Shown here piece by piece: positions 34,529 to 46,687 of a stretch of DNA of 64,000 bases. The stretch is taken from contig NC_081413.1 in assembly GCF_030272615.1 (NCBI RefSeq), positions 723,255,649-723,319,648 of the forward strand, in the 5' to 3' direction. The notes under the pieces are model-generated. The model ran no database searches. It saw only the letters and a program-made list of their open reading frames with translations, and had not been told where the DNA came from. Within the stretch, counting starts at the first letter, position 1, and every line of letters begins with the position of its first letter. The stretch is from Cryptomeria japonica. Its lineage: Eukaryota; Streptophyta; Pinopsida; Cupressales; Cupressaceae. The translations under genes and the position numbers were made by a program.

Positions 34529-35673
34529 TGTTAGGCCCAATATGGAAAGCTAATGTATTGAGAGGGGAAGGGTGAATCAGTACTTCAAATCCTTTTAACA
34601 ACAATATCTTTACTGTTATGCATAAACCAAAAACAACTGTGACATAACATAAAGCTAAAACAAATAAATAAAAATCATACATGATTTACTCCATAACACA
34701 TATATTTTGGTTACGCAGAAACTCTTGGTTAGAGAGAAAAACTGTGGTGGGGATGGCACCCACAACTTCACTACTGTAATAATAAAGGTGCTCAGTTAGA
34801 GCTACATGTTTAGCTATTTCTGATAGCTTACCTTGTTAGGAGTATCAAGATCTATTAGATCTACCTTGCTAAAGGATTTTACAACACTTAAACTAAATGT
34901 TACACCTAGTTAGAGGCTTTACAATTTATAGACTTGATTAGAGTCTTTTACCCTGTTAAAGGTTTCACTTACAACTTCAAAATATTACAATAAAATCATT
35001 GCAAATATCTACAACTTTACATTTGGAATGTTATAGCAGATTCTATGTGCTCAGAATAAGTTACCTTGCTTATAGCATACCTCGGTAACCCATATAGTAA
35101 CTCAGTAAACCCTTCTGTTTACTCTGTTCTTCGACTATTCTCTAAAAACCTTCCTCAATGACCTATGTGTCTCTGTAACAGTCTTATTACACTCATGTAC
35201 ACTCATATTTAATCCTTAACTCATGTTGTATAAATAGATCTCTTATGTCGGTGATCCATTCATTGCTTCAATCTTACAAACATGATTCCTTGAATGAATA
35301 ACCATGCAAATTATTTCATTGGTTAGAAGACCTCAAAATCATACACAATCTTTAAGTGCAATTTCCAATGTGATAACGGTTCTAAGTGCCTCGATCTTGT
35401 AACACGTTTTCATATGTATGTCCAAGTTCAATGAATTTGGTAACACGTTTCACTCGGTGTATATCAACTCGGTGTGTCATCTTTGCTGGTCGATAAATAT
35501 AAAAAGATACTCGATAGACAGCTCGGTGCATACTGGGCTCTGTGACTACTTTCTTCTATAATCAACTGGACTGTGCATACTGATTGAATATCTCGGTAGT
35601 AGAAGCCGACTAGAGTATATAGAATGACTTTGGATGTAAAACTAATGGAAACTTGATAAGTAGTAACAAAAAC
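34524..35673 (-). repeat. Reversed solo LTR inside copia C, TSD AAAAC
   Basis: Insert 34529-35668 (1140 bp) starts TGTTAGGCCCAATATGG and ends AGTAGTAACA on the plus strand, flanked by AAAAC at 34524-34528 and 35669-35673. On the minus strand it has the copia LTR end signature (CTGATTCACCCTTCCCCTCT) and the TCCCCACCACAG box. No PPT, PBS or coding sequence, so it is a solo LTR left by LTR-LTR recombination. It splits the copia C integrase and is younger than C. Confidence 0.93.
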
Positions 35674-37738
35674 CCCTTATGAGTATTAGACCCGGAAAAC
35701 TCCCACTGTGAGTTACTTTAAAGTATTTGAGAGTAAGTGCTATATCAAGAGAGGTGAGAATTTGAGAAAATTTGATGCTAGAAGTGATGAAGGAATATTT
35801 CTACGATATTCCACTAAGAGAAAAGTTCTCAAGTGCTACAACAATAGAACACAGAAAGTTGTTGAGAGTATCAATGTCAGGGTTGATGAATCCCCTAAGG
35901 AACCTATGGAAACCTGCAGCGAAGAAGTGGAAGATGAACCAAGTATAGCCTTCTAGGAACCGGTTAAGAAAGAAACAAGTAAAGATCTCAGTGTTCCTGT
36001 ATGAGTAGAAGCTACAGTAGGAGATGAAGAAGAGGTAAGTGAAGATGAAGAAGAAGAAGAAGAAAAGCTAGCAAATCAAGCTAGAGTCATTCCTAGATAT
36101 GTGAAACTACATCATGATCTGAAGCAGATCATAGGAGATAAAGATGCAGGGATACTCACAAGAAGAAAAGTGAAAGAAAACTCTTGCATGACTTCTGAAT
36201 TAGAGCCCAAGACTTCCAGAGAAGCACTTAGAGATGAAGACTGGATTAAAGCAATGGAAGAGGAGATAGACCAGATAGAAAAGAATGCAACATGGTCTCT
36301 GGTACCCAGACCAGAACACAAAAATTTCATAGGTACCAAATGGGTCTTCAGGAATAAGCTAAATGAAGAAGGCACAATTGTAAGGAACAAGGCAAGACTT
36401 GTATGCAAAGGATATGCTCAAGAGGAGGGAGAAGACTATGGAGAAATCTTTGCTCCTGTGGCTAGACTGGAAGGTGTCCGAATGCTACTTGTATTTGCAA
36501 CATTTAAGGGATTTAAGGTTTATCAGATGGATGTGAAGTCCGCATTTTTGAATGGAATCCTAGAAGAGGAAGTGTATATTGAGCAACCGGAAGGGTTTTC
36601 CTTATCAAAAGATAGTAACATAGTGTGTAGATTACACAAAGCCCTATATGGATTGAAACAAGCACCTAGGGCATGGTATGAAAGGTTACACTCTCATCTT
36701 GTGAAGATTGGATTTTAGAGAACAAGTGAGGATAGCAACATCTATCTAAAATCTGAAGGTGATCAGATTCTGATCTGTGAAGTATTTGTAGATGACATAA
36801 TCTTTGGAGGAGATGATAAAATTAGTCATACTTTTGCAGATGAAATGAAGAAAGAGTTTGAGATGTCTCTAATTGGAGAGATAAAGTTCTCCATTGGTTT
36901 ACAGAATCAACAAATGAAAGAGGGTATCTTTATTACCCATTCCAAGTATGTCAAAGAGGTATTGAAGAACTGTGGAATGGAGGAGAGAAAATCGGTTGGT
37001 ACACCGATGGTGACCGGCTATAAAATGACTAAGGAAGATGATTTTACATTGGTGAATGAAAAGGAGTATCGGTCAATGATTGATAAGTTGCACTATGTGG
37101 TGCACAATAGACCAGATATTGCTCATGCAGTGGGCATAGTAGCTCATTTTCAGAAATGTCCTAGAGAATCCCACTTGGTAGCTGTCAAGAGGATTCTTAG
37201 ATATCTGAAAGGAACATTTGACTATGGATTGTGGTATCTATATAATGGTGACTATAACCTCAAAGTATATATCGATGTCAATTGGGCAGGTAATGTGGAC
37301 GATCGGAAGAGCACAACCAGTGGAGCGTTCTTTCTTGGTGGAAGACTAGTATCATGGACAAGTAAGAAGCAGAGTTGTATTTCGTAGTCTACAGCTGAAG
37401 CAAAATATGTGGTAGCATTTATGAATTACACTCAAGCAATCTGGATGAAACATGTATTGGAAGGTTTCAAAGTACCTGTATCTGAACCAGTGAATATATT
37501 TTGTGACAACACAAGTGCAATAAATATTTCCAAGAATCCGGTATTGCATGCTATAACTAAGAAGATTGAGCTTAAATATCACTTCTTGAGAGAGAAAGTT
37601 CAGAATAAGGAGGTTGTACTAGAACATGTTTCCAATAAGGAGAAGCTAGCAGACATATTCACTAAGCCCTTACCAAAGACTACATTTACCAATTTAAGAG
37701 GTGAATTAGGGGTTCTACCCCTTCATGAAGTCAACTAA
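35669..37738 (+). pseudogene. Copia C pol, end of integrase, RT and RNase H
   Basis: Resumes with KTPYEY, TVSYFKVFESKCYIKRGE and the acidic linker. A 205-codon open stretch (36101-36718) carries [65 protein letters not shown] and [15 protein letters not shown] of RT. After a TAG at 36716 (Gln position) come VFVDDIIFGG (catalytic pair kept), GTPMVTGYKMTKED, RYLKGTFDYGLWY; RNase H has YIDVNWAGN where DADW is usual, then a TAG at 37385 and DNTSAINISK. It ends LRGELGVLPLHEVN with TAA at 37736-37738. Better preserved than A or B. Confidence 0.95.
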
Positions 37739-37992
37739 AGTTGTGTGCTCCGCATCAGTCAGGTACTACAGTGTCAAATCTTTCAGGATTGATGTGTTGA
37801 AGGATGCTACTCCATAGGGGGAGCAACATAGTAGAAAATGGAAGCTTGTGCCTCCACTTTGGCATTGTTGTCAAAGGGGGAGAAGATATCAGATGTATGG
37901 GGAGAAGATATCTAATGATGAAGATACACTGGTCTATGATGTCTTCAGTTGCAATGCCACAGAGTATTTCCATCAATGCTAAAGGGGGAAAT
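37739..37992 (+). other. Copia C 3' non-coding region and PPT
   Basis: Purine boxes at about 37817-37824, 37877-37886 and 37899-37908; the PPT AAAGGGGGAA lies at 37981-37990. CACTTTGGCATTGTTGTCAA (37855-37874) matches copia A and B. Confidence 0.8.
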
Positions 37993-39465
37993 TTTTGGCA
38001 TATGATGAATCGGCATGTTGACATGATGATAATGTATGTTGTCATTGATGTCAATAAGTGTAAGTGAACCGGTATGTAGACTGAGAACCGATATGAAGAG
38101 GTTGTCAATAATCGTAAGTGAACCGGTATGCATCTTGAAAAGAAATTAGTGAGTTGGTATGAAGAGGTATGAAGAGATGTAGTGAACCGGTGTCAGGGTT
38201 TCACTGAGTGTGACTACCAGTTGGTAGTCTCAGCTCTAGGGTTTTTGGTTTGTCAATCTCGCTTGTGCGATGCAACCAATGACATTCTATGATGAGTTAG
38301 CTAAGAGATGAGGATGAGATCGTGATGCCACATCAGATTTGTGCACGTGAAGGATTTCCTTGAGGATCTTGTATGAGAAGATCGACTGCATTAAAATTCT
38401 ACCTCGGGAATGAACATTCTTCTTGGCGGTTTGAGAAGAAAGTGTGATGAGTTACTGATTTCTATGTGTGATCAAGAATGGATGATGCAGATTGTCTTGT
38501 GATCTGTTTGAAATTGTATTTCTCTATGCAAAGTGTTTGGATAGTCAGGATTGGACTGCTTGTATTGTAAACCTAAGATGCTTAGGGTTTAGGGTTTATG
38601 CTACTGACCTAATTGTTGTCTATAAGGTTGATGATGTTTGTTATCATAAGTTGTTGGAAAATGTTATACCCGAGTGATGAGATACTTGCCAGACCAGTAA
38701 GAGAAAATTGCAGAGTGTGATTGCAGAAGTAGAGGAACTGAAAAGGATTTGCCTTGGCATGTAGTGTTGTTATCAGATTAGAGTTTTTACCTGTTGTCTT
38801 CTAACCATTTCAAGAGTTTGAAAATCCCTTTACTGGGTAGCTTTAATAGGCTTATTGTAAATCCTCTAACCACATGACTCAAGATCATTGAGTTCTTCAA
38901 ATCCTCTAGCGGGGTAACCTTTAGCAGGGTTTCAACCTTTAACAAGGTATATAGTCATCCCTTAACAGGTGGTCTTTAACAAGATCGGTTCCTAGCAGAA
39001 CCATTTTGTAAAGTCTTTAATCGGACTAGGCTCCTAACAGAGCAAGCTTCAAAAGAGTTCAAAAAAAAGCTTGTGGGTATTCATCCCCATCGTGGTTTTT
39101 CCCATTTGGGTTTCTACGTGAAAATTTTGTGTCTCATGTGTTGTGCATTTTTCATGTGATTCTTTGTTTAAGTGATTATGCATGCAGAGCTAATGGTTAT
39201 GGTATTGGTGACACACCACATGCATATGTTTATAGGTGAAGTTGTTATCAAGTATTGAATGTATTTGAAGTATTTAGACTTATCAATTTATGTTGTCTAA
39301 AGTCTTACTGTGTTTAACCGGTATTGCCATGGTTAAGTTTAGTGATGAAGACAACTGGTTGGTATTGCTTTAACTTGATAAGTTGTTGAGAAAGATTTTG
39401 TCTGTACTGATTCAGCCCCCCTCTCAGCACCAGTTAGGGTATCTATTGTTCATCATTATTCATCA
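37993..39465 (+). repeat. 3' LTR of copia C
   Basis: Starts TTTTGGCATATGATGAATCG (the terminal TG has become TT) and ends TTATTCATCA. It aligns along its length with the 5' LTR, including the stem-loop box at 39082-39122 and the CAGCCCCCCTCTCAGCACC end. 1473 bp. Confidence 0.93.
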
Positions 39466-39766
39466 TTTGAAACCTAGATACATTGATTTGGCCTTGTGGC
39501 CATCAATGAGTGTTGACCAAATAGGAGAAGTCTTGAGACTAACAATTTTGGAAGTGTGGCATTGTTGAGAGCCAACACTTAGGTGTGAACCCTATCTTCA
39601 CAAATTATGATCAGTTGCCATGATACTTGACCCTATCCTCATGGTGTTGGCTCAATTCATATTAGTTTTCCCAAGCCTAGAAGCCAAGTAATGTATCCAA
39701 GGGTGTCTAGAAGAATGGAGTGTATGATCATTGACTTTGTATGTTGAAACCATTATACATGCCCCT
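39466..39766. repeat. Local duplication, copy 2, right fragment
   Basis: Begins with the right TSD TTTGA and continues as copy 1 does from about 30138 (CCTAGATACATTGATTTGGC) to CATTATACATGCCCCT. A few substitutions separate the copies over about 300 bp. Confidence 0.9.
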
Positions 39767-40472
39767 CCATTGAGGGTGTTGAGGAAGATTCAAAATAGTG
39801 TGTTTTGGTGAAGAAACATGATGTGAAAGTTTGATGCAAAGGAAAGGGTAGAACTCAGTATTTCATATTAGGATAGCAACCACATTGATTAGGCAAGTCA
39901 AATAATGTCTCTCCAATGTTTAGGATACACAAGAGCAACAGTAGTCATGTAAGTATGCATGAGCATGGGAATGGATAGTTACTTTCCTTTTAGACTAACT
40001 TGGGTCTATGAATCTAAATGGTGTTCATCCCAAAAGTATATGTAATATCATTCACTTGCACCCAAGGTGTGATTGAGAATTTTGCCTTAATTGTCACTGA
40101 TTTGGACAGTATTGAGAGGATCCTATAAGGATGACTATCACCATACTCTCAATGACTTCACAACATTGATAATGAATTCACATTAGACACTCATGGATTA
40201 CCCCAATTAGACATTAGTAAACTTAAGATATGATACAAGGATTTCATACCACAAAGCCATTAGCATATCACCTGCTCTAAATCACCACAAAGCCATTAGA
40301 TATGTTTTGAGATGAAAAAGAAGAGTTAAATGGTTTTGGTTCAATTTGCATTATTTCTATGTTCAAGTAATTTAATTTGGTATATTATACTGAAACATCA
40401 TTTTATAACTAACATTTCAACTTCTATGTAACTAGTTCTATAGCCTGATTGTTTGGCCTGTGAAGAAAAACC
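39767..40472. other. No recognised genes; possible left end of the CACTA element
   Basis: No CACTA terminal repeat was found here. CCACAAAGCCATTAG occurs twice (about 40250 and 40292). The rest is AT-rich. Confidence 0.4.
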
Positions 40473-43400
40473 ATGTCAGATAATATTAGCAAACAACAAA
40501 ATAAGGAGACAATTGCTAGATTGTGGTCTAACTTGAAAAGAAAAGGTGATGGAAAATGTTATTGTCCCTACAAAATTTGTAAGGGGTTAAAGACTACAAG
40601 ACTTCTAATCAAAACAACTAAGAAACATTGTAGGCTACATGGTCACATTGAAGGGGGACATGATTATCATCCATTGGTAAGTTTTTCATTATATCATTTT
40701 AACAATTTATATACATAATAAATCACTTGATGATGAGATCATGATCATGGTTTATTTATGTTGATCATTTTTATATAGGTTGAGCCCCCCAGAGCACATC
40801 ATATGGATCAACACAACCTGGAGAATATGGTTTTTGAAGTGGAGGAACATGGAGGTGTGAATATGGAAGATGAAGATAATGATCCCATGGAAGATGACGA
40901 TCATGAGCTACAAAACACAATTGAAGATGATGGTACATATCATTGATCCATGACACATTTAGTATTGGTGCAGCTGATCATGATGATCAAGATGACCTTC
41001 ATGTTGTTCATGATTTACCTCTGCTTGAGAAGGCATATGAGGCCCTTTACGAAGGCTCCCAGACAACTCTTCTCTCTCTTTTATTGTTGTTGGTGAGCTT
41101 GAAGGTTATGAATGGTTTATCCAACATAAAAATCTCACGTATGTTAAGGTATGTCATATGTGTCATTATAGTTAATAAATGGTGAATCATGTACCATTAA
41201 TATTCTTTATATTAACAAATTATATTTTTTGTTGTAGATTGATAGGTGAGTTTTTGTTACCACCATCAAATATTCTACCTCGCTCATACTAAGAATTATC
41301 TGCCATTATGAAAGATATTGGAATGGAGTATCAAGCAATCGATGCTTGTCCCAATGATCATATTATATATCAAAAACAACATGAATTTCAAACTGAATGC
41401 CTTGAATATCATATCAGTAGATATCGAACAGATCAAATAACAAAAAAGGTGTCTCGCAAGGTTCTCTGTTATATTCCCATTATTCCATGTATGCAATGAT
41501 TATTCAAGTGCACTAGCTTGGCACAATTTATGGATTACCATGCACGCAATAGAAGTCAAGATGATATTATTTGAATTCATGTGGATGGTTCAACATTTAT
41601 GGACATAGAGGAAAAGTGGCCACAGTTTAAAGAAGAACCTCGTAATCTCAAGCTTTCATTGGCAGCAGATGGTGTCAATCCATTTGGAGAGCTGAGATAT
41701 GTTTACTCGGTGTGGCCTGTTTTTGTTATCAATAATAACATTCCTCCATGGATGTCAATAAAGAGGTAGCACATAATATTTACAATGATTGTTCCAGGTA
41801 TTTTAATAATTTCATAGTCGTCTACATTTAATTATAAATATTGCAGTAAAATGGTCATAATAATTATGTAATGTTTTTGTTCATTTGATTAGGTAAGTAC
41901 CAAGTTAAAGATATGAATGTATATATTGAGCCTCTTATCGATGAGTTGCTAGAGTTATGCAATGGTGTCACTATGTATGACGTCTCTAGACCAATAGGAC
42001 AAAAACAATTTCAATTCCATGTGATTCTTGTATGGACAATACATGATGCCCAAGGGATAACACATTTTTGTGGTATGTTATAATGTTCAAGTTGCGCATG
42101 ATAATTATAATTAAAAAAATTAACATATTTAGTCTAATTATACATTATGTTGTAGGTCTTCAAACAAAGGGAAAATTTGCATGTCCAGTTTGTGGTCCAA
42201 AGATGAAATCTTGTCATTCAAAAAGTTTAGGAAAGCAGGTGTTTGATGAGTATAGGCACTTTCTCCACAAAAATAATAAGTATCGAAATACTGAAAAACA
42301 TCTTTTCAATGGAAAAGAAGAGAATACATCAAAGCCATGAAGAATGACACCTCACCTCTGGAAGTTGGAATATAATAGAATTAATCATCAAGGTAATGTC
42401 ATTCCATCTAATGGTTTATGTCATAAAACATCTTTTCTATCATGTTTTGTTTACTGATGATGTGATTGATGATCATGAAGGTCATCAAGGCATTAATGAC
42501 CACCTTCCTAAGGGACTAAAAAGTTATCCCCGACAATTTAGTAGGTTGCCCTACTACGAGCAGTTACAAATTGTGCATTTGTTTGATACTATGCATATTG
42601 GAAAGAATATAATAGAGACATTATGGAAAATATTGGATGGAAGGCATGACAAAGAAAAAATTGTCAAAATTTGTAGTGACATTCAGGAATCCAATCATGC
42701 AATGAAAAATGTCATTCAATCAAATATCCATGGAGACCAGATTAATATAAGTAACCTTCCTTGGTTATTAACGGACCAGCAAAGAAATGCTATAAAAGAA
42801 GTCATACGAAAAAAATGATTTCCCACAGGATTTGTTGGGAACAGAAACAATCTCATATCAAATAAAAGTGAATTTGGGCCAGGGATGAAAATGCATGATT
42901 GGCATACCTTCATTAAGGTAATTCATGTTCTTGTGTATTTACTATATATTTGTATATTGTGCATGTACTTTTCATTGTATTATGTTAGAAAAAAATGAAA
43001 AAAATTTATAATTGTTGCAATACATTCTACCTCTATCTCTCCCAGACCACTTCAACAATAATGTCAAGCAAGTCATATATGATCTTGGAAAATACATGAG
43101 GTAAGTAGTGATATTTGTTCAATTTGTTGTATAGATATCATATTTGCGATTTCTTTTACTTGTTATGTAATATATATTTTTGTGTCTTGAATATCTTGTA
43201 GATGGTTGTCATGTAAATAAATCCATAAAGAAGATATAAAATATTGGAAGAGAAAAATTCCTCATCTAATGTGTGAAATGCAAAAGTGTATGTTTATTTC
43301 AATGCACAAGAACACTACCTCATACACCAAGTTGAGGAGATTGGATTGTGTGGACTTGTACACACTAGGTCAATGTGGATGGTTGAGAGGCACTTGAAAT

Positions 43401-44637
43401 TTTTGAAGGCTTTGGTTTGACTTAGAGCACATCCTAAGGCTTCTATGGTGGAGGGATATATGGTATACCAGACTATGGTGTACATTTCTGAATATCTTCC
43501 TAAGTTTACAGCAAAGATCCACAAGGATCGCATTTGGGATCCCAACCCCATTAACAAATTCGAAGGGGAGTACTTGATGGGGAAAGGTAGATTGAGGAAA
43601 GTGGGAGGTAATTATAAGATGTTATTGTAGTTAATTAATTCTTAATTTTCAAAATAAATCGGTTGTAAGTCGTATATTTATTTTTTGTACAATTGGTCGA
43701 GAGTGGGATGCACTACATTTGTATATTGCAAACAATCTTGATTGGATGATGGTATGGATTGAACGTTGTCAACATTCTGGTCACACATTAACATGGGAAG
43801 GTGTGGCTTCATTGGTTAAAGAAGCTCATCGTAATGGATATTCCAAAGTTACGCAAAGGGAAATTGATTTAGTATATGGTTTAAGAGATAAACAAGTATG
43901 TATAAATTTATTAATCACTCATATGTTTATCAACTCACGATGCAATATTTTTTACATGTTTGACATATTACAGGTCAAACACCACAACGCTATGTGTTGC
44001 AATGGTCATAAATTTTGTATCAAAAAGTTGGATGACATGAAGAAAACTTGTGATTATGGGATAACTGTAGTCTTTGAGGTGATATATATTTCATCAAGAA
44101 ATGACATACATCCTCAAGAGTCTCAAAATCAATACTATGGCATTTTGGATGATATACTTGAGTGTGACTTTAATTCCTTCAAATTAGTTTTGTTCGTCGT
44201 CAAATGGTACAGGCTATGACTTAATAAATGATCTTGATAATACTGTTATTGAACATGATAATAGATTTACATTGGTTAATACAAGGTTGTTTGAACCAGT
44301 TGGGGATTAGCCCTATGTTCTTCCAAGCCAATGTGAGCGAGTATTTTACTCAAAGGTTCCACATAAACTAGGTTGGTCATTTGTTGTTAGACATTATCCA
44401 AGAGGAAGGTCGATAAAGTATAATGTGATGGAAGAAGAAGATACCGGAGAAGTAGAAGATGATGTAGATGATGATCACGATCAACAGTTACTCGATGATG
44501 ATGAAGAAGAAGAAGTCGATGATGATGGTGATGGTGATAGTGTTGGTGCTAGTGGCGGTGGTGGTGGTGGTGGTGGTGATCATGATCATGATCATGATGG
44601 TCATGATGATAAGTTGGATGAAGAAGAAGATCAATGA
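40473..44637 (+). pseudogene. CACTA TNP2 transposase gene (multi-exon, broken)
   Basis: Transposase-associated N-terminal domain (GKCYCPYKICKG, KHCRLHGHIEGGHDY) then a GT donor at about 40676. Later exons give LEKAYEALYEGSQT (about 41030), KDIGMEYQAIDACPNDHIIY (41308), then TNP2: SLAADGVNPFGE, VYSVWPVFVINNN, KYQVKDMNVYIEPLIDELLE (41890), FHVILVWTIHDAQGITHF, GKFACPVCGPKMKS (42170), LFDTMHIGKNIIETLWKIL (42570). DUF4218-like region about 43290-43610 (GYMVYQTMVYISEYLP). DUF4216-like region about 44040-44400 (CDYGITVVFEV, YYGILDDILECDF). An acidic Asp/Glu/His/Gly tail ends at 44637. The protein would cut and join the transposon ends. TAG and other stops at several places plus frameshifts show it is dead. 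Confidence 0.9.
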
Positions 44638-45799
44638 CATGAATGAAATGTATGAGGTATGTGATTAGTATATTATCTATTTAATATTGATTTCTTGATA
44701 GAAATTTATTTGACTTATATGGTTACATAATTAATTCATTATGTTTTGAATTATAATGCCATTACATAATTAATTCATGATGCACCTTTTAATGTTTTTA
44801 ATTCATGTTCCACCTCTAGCAGGTCCTAATAGTATAACCATGCCACCCCGAGGAGATGGAGATAGGGAGAGTGACTATTTATGTGATTTTTTAAACTTTG
44901 TGTTTATTTATGGAATTTGGACTGTTTATTAGCTATGTCATGGATGTTGATTTAAAATAAATATGTGATGGATTACATGTTTATGATGATACATGTGAAA
45001 TTTTTTAACTTTGTGTTTATTTATAGAATGTGGATTGTTTATTACCTATATGATGGACGGTGATTTATGATACATATGTGATGGATAACATGTTTATGAT
45101 GACACATATGTGATGCTTATGATGTTCAATTACATATATGATGATACATATGTGATGCTTATGATACATGTATTTATTATTTATCAACTTACAAATGTAA
45201 TGCTTATGATGCTCAATTGATGGTGTTGATTCATGTATATATTTTGTGTGATTTTGTCACCCTTGGTGGAAAAAGGTAATTGACTACAGACATCGTCAAC
45301 CCTTTAGTTGAGGATCCTGCATAGTCTACATAAAGTAAAGGTAAGGAATTAAAAAATTTATAATGATTATGATGACAACATATTTATTTTTTTAATACTC
45401 TTCTTGTCTACAAAGTTCACGTTGTTCATGTTGTGTACTATGTAATTTTTTGTATACGTATCATGTAATTTTTAGCTAACATAAGATAATTGAATTACAT
45501 GTGCAGGAACCTGAACCCCTTTGACAAGGATCCTGCACAGTCTCATTGATCGACAAGTATAAGTCAATACACCCTATAGAAACAGTTTATTTTTAAAAAA
45601 TAATTTGGAAAACAAACTTCCTTAGTTTTTCAAACCTCGACATTAGCAGCAAATCTAATACAGTTATCAACACTTTAGGCCCTAGTTGGACTTATTCAAA
45701 TTTTAATCTCAACATCAACTTTAGGTCTGACTTCTTCATCAACATTACCCTCATTTGCAAAATATCTCTCATTACCAACTAACTCTCTCATTTGATGGA
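44638..45799. other. Intergenic part of the CACTA element
   Basis: AT-rich, with repeated TATGTGATG and GATGATACATATGTGATG words (44940-45240). A 30-bp segment with GGATCCTGCATAGTCT (about 45311-45328) recurs as GGATCCTGCACAGTCT (about 45528-45543). Possibly 3' UTR of TNP2 and the first exons of the next gene. Confidence 0.45.
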
Positions 45800-46575
45800 G
45801 TGTAGGTACCACCAAATAGGTATTTGTCATATGTGTCTTCCTTGATTGAGGGAAATGCAAGAATAGAAAACGAAAGTGAGACATGTAGTAGGTCTACAAT
45901 AGGGAGATCAACTAGAGGTCAAAAGATTAAAAGAAAATTCAATAAACGCATGGAATTTTTCCCTGCTCAAGGGGGGTCATGTTCTTATGATGATGAGACC
46001 AAAGGTGACAACGAGGTGCCCTTGAGGTACAAACATCTACAGAAACAATGGGTACCCAAGGAACTTCCTCAAATAAACACTGATTTTTGTGTTAACGATA
46101 GGATATGTCGCATAGCACCATCGTCATTACATGGTTTGGGCTTATTTTCCATGGATGGCATAAAGGTCTATTACAACAAAGTTGTTGAATTGATGGAGTT
46201 TGTCGAACCTTGTTACAATTACAAAAATTGGATGCAAATTGTTCAATATAAAAAAAGTATGCGTAGGTATGCACTATCAGCAAATTATATACAACAGAAA
46301 GATAATGATCAAAGTAAATGAGTGGTTGTATATATTGATGGAAGGCCAAAAGCAACAGGGAATATTGCAGGTTTTATAAATAGTACGCAACTTGGGTCAA
46401 CTAATAAGCAACCCAATTGCATATTTGAGGCGCGCGAGGGAAATCATATATTCGTATGTGGATAAAATCAATAAGTGCAGGGGAAGAGTTGCTAATTTAT
46501 TACAATTTGAATTGTATAGATACAAACAAAGTTACTATCATGGGGGTGGTACATACTATATACCAATTAAATTAA
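45800..46575 (+). pseudogene. SET-domain protein frame inside the CACTA element
   Basis: A basic N-terminal stretch (STRGQKIKRKFNKRMEFFPA) leads to a SET fold: IAPSSLHGLGLFSMDGIKV (about 46113) matches the GxG motif; YIDGRPKATGNIAGFINST (46331-46387) and NKQPNCIF (about 46405) match the region where SET proteins have NHSCxPN; ISAGEELLIYYNLN (about 46469-46510) matches the GEEL-x-x-DY motif. A TGA at 46319 (Trp position) and a frameshift near 46440 break it. SET proteins methylate lysines using S-adenosylmethionine; here the NH and DY positions look changed, so activity even in an intact relative is unsure. No start codon is evident; an upstream exon is likely. It could be a separate gene or the N-terminus of the following one. 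Confidence 0.75.
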
Positions 46576-46687
46576 CCAACCTCCAATTAATGACTCCAAT
46601 ATACCATTTTATTATTAAATTTTTTTGCTAAGTCTATTGGTTTCATTTCGCTGACGTTTTTATATTTTTTCTTTGTCATAGGGCGAC

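Larger units (their letters stand above)
30925..39465 (+). mobile_element. Copia C: complete Ty1/copia element with TSD TTTGA
   Basis: Both LTRs, a PBS, gag, pol and PPT are present in order over 8541 bp. TTTGA occurs exactly at 30920-30924 and 39466-39470. Compared by eye, the LTRs differ at very roughly 5-10% of positions, many being C/T and G/A at CG or CAG sites, so the insertion is not recent. It interrupts copy 2 of the local duplication and is itself interrupted by a solo LTR (34529-35668). The protease motif SGCSHHMTG and long LTRs suggest a SIRE-like copia, with modest confidence. Confidence 0.95.

Noticed and set aside
44468-44668. Val/Met-rich plus-strand frame resembling a membrane helix
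   Set aside because: Shifted frame of the Asp/Gly-rich GAT/GGT repeats at the end of the TNP2 gene.
45800-46575. SET frame as an ordinary host gene next to the transposon
   Set aside because: It lies on the same strand between two CACTA genes with the CACTA 3' end beyond, so an internal position is favoured; not excluded without other copies.
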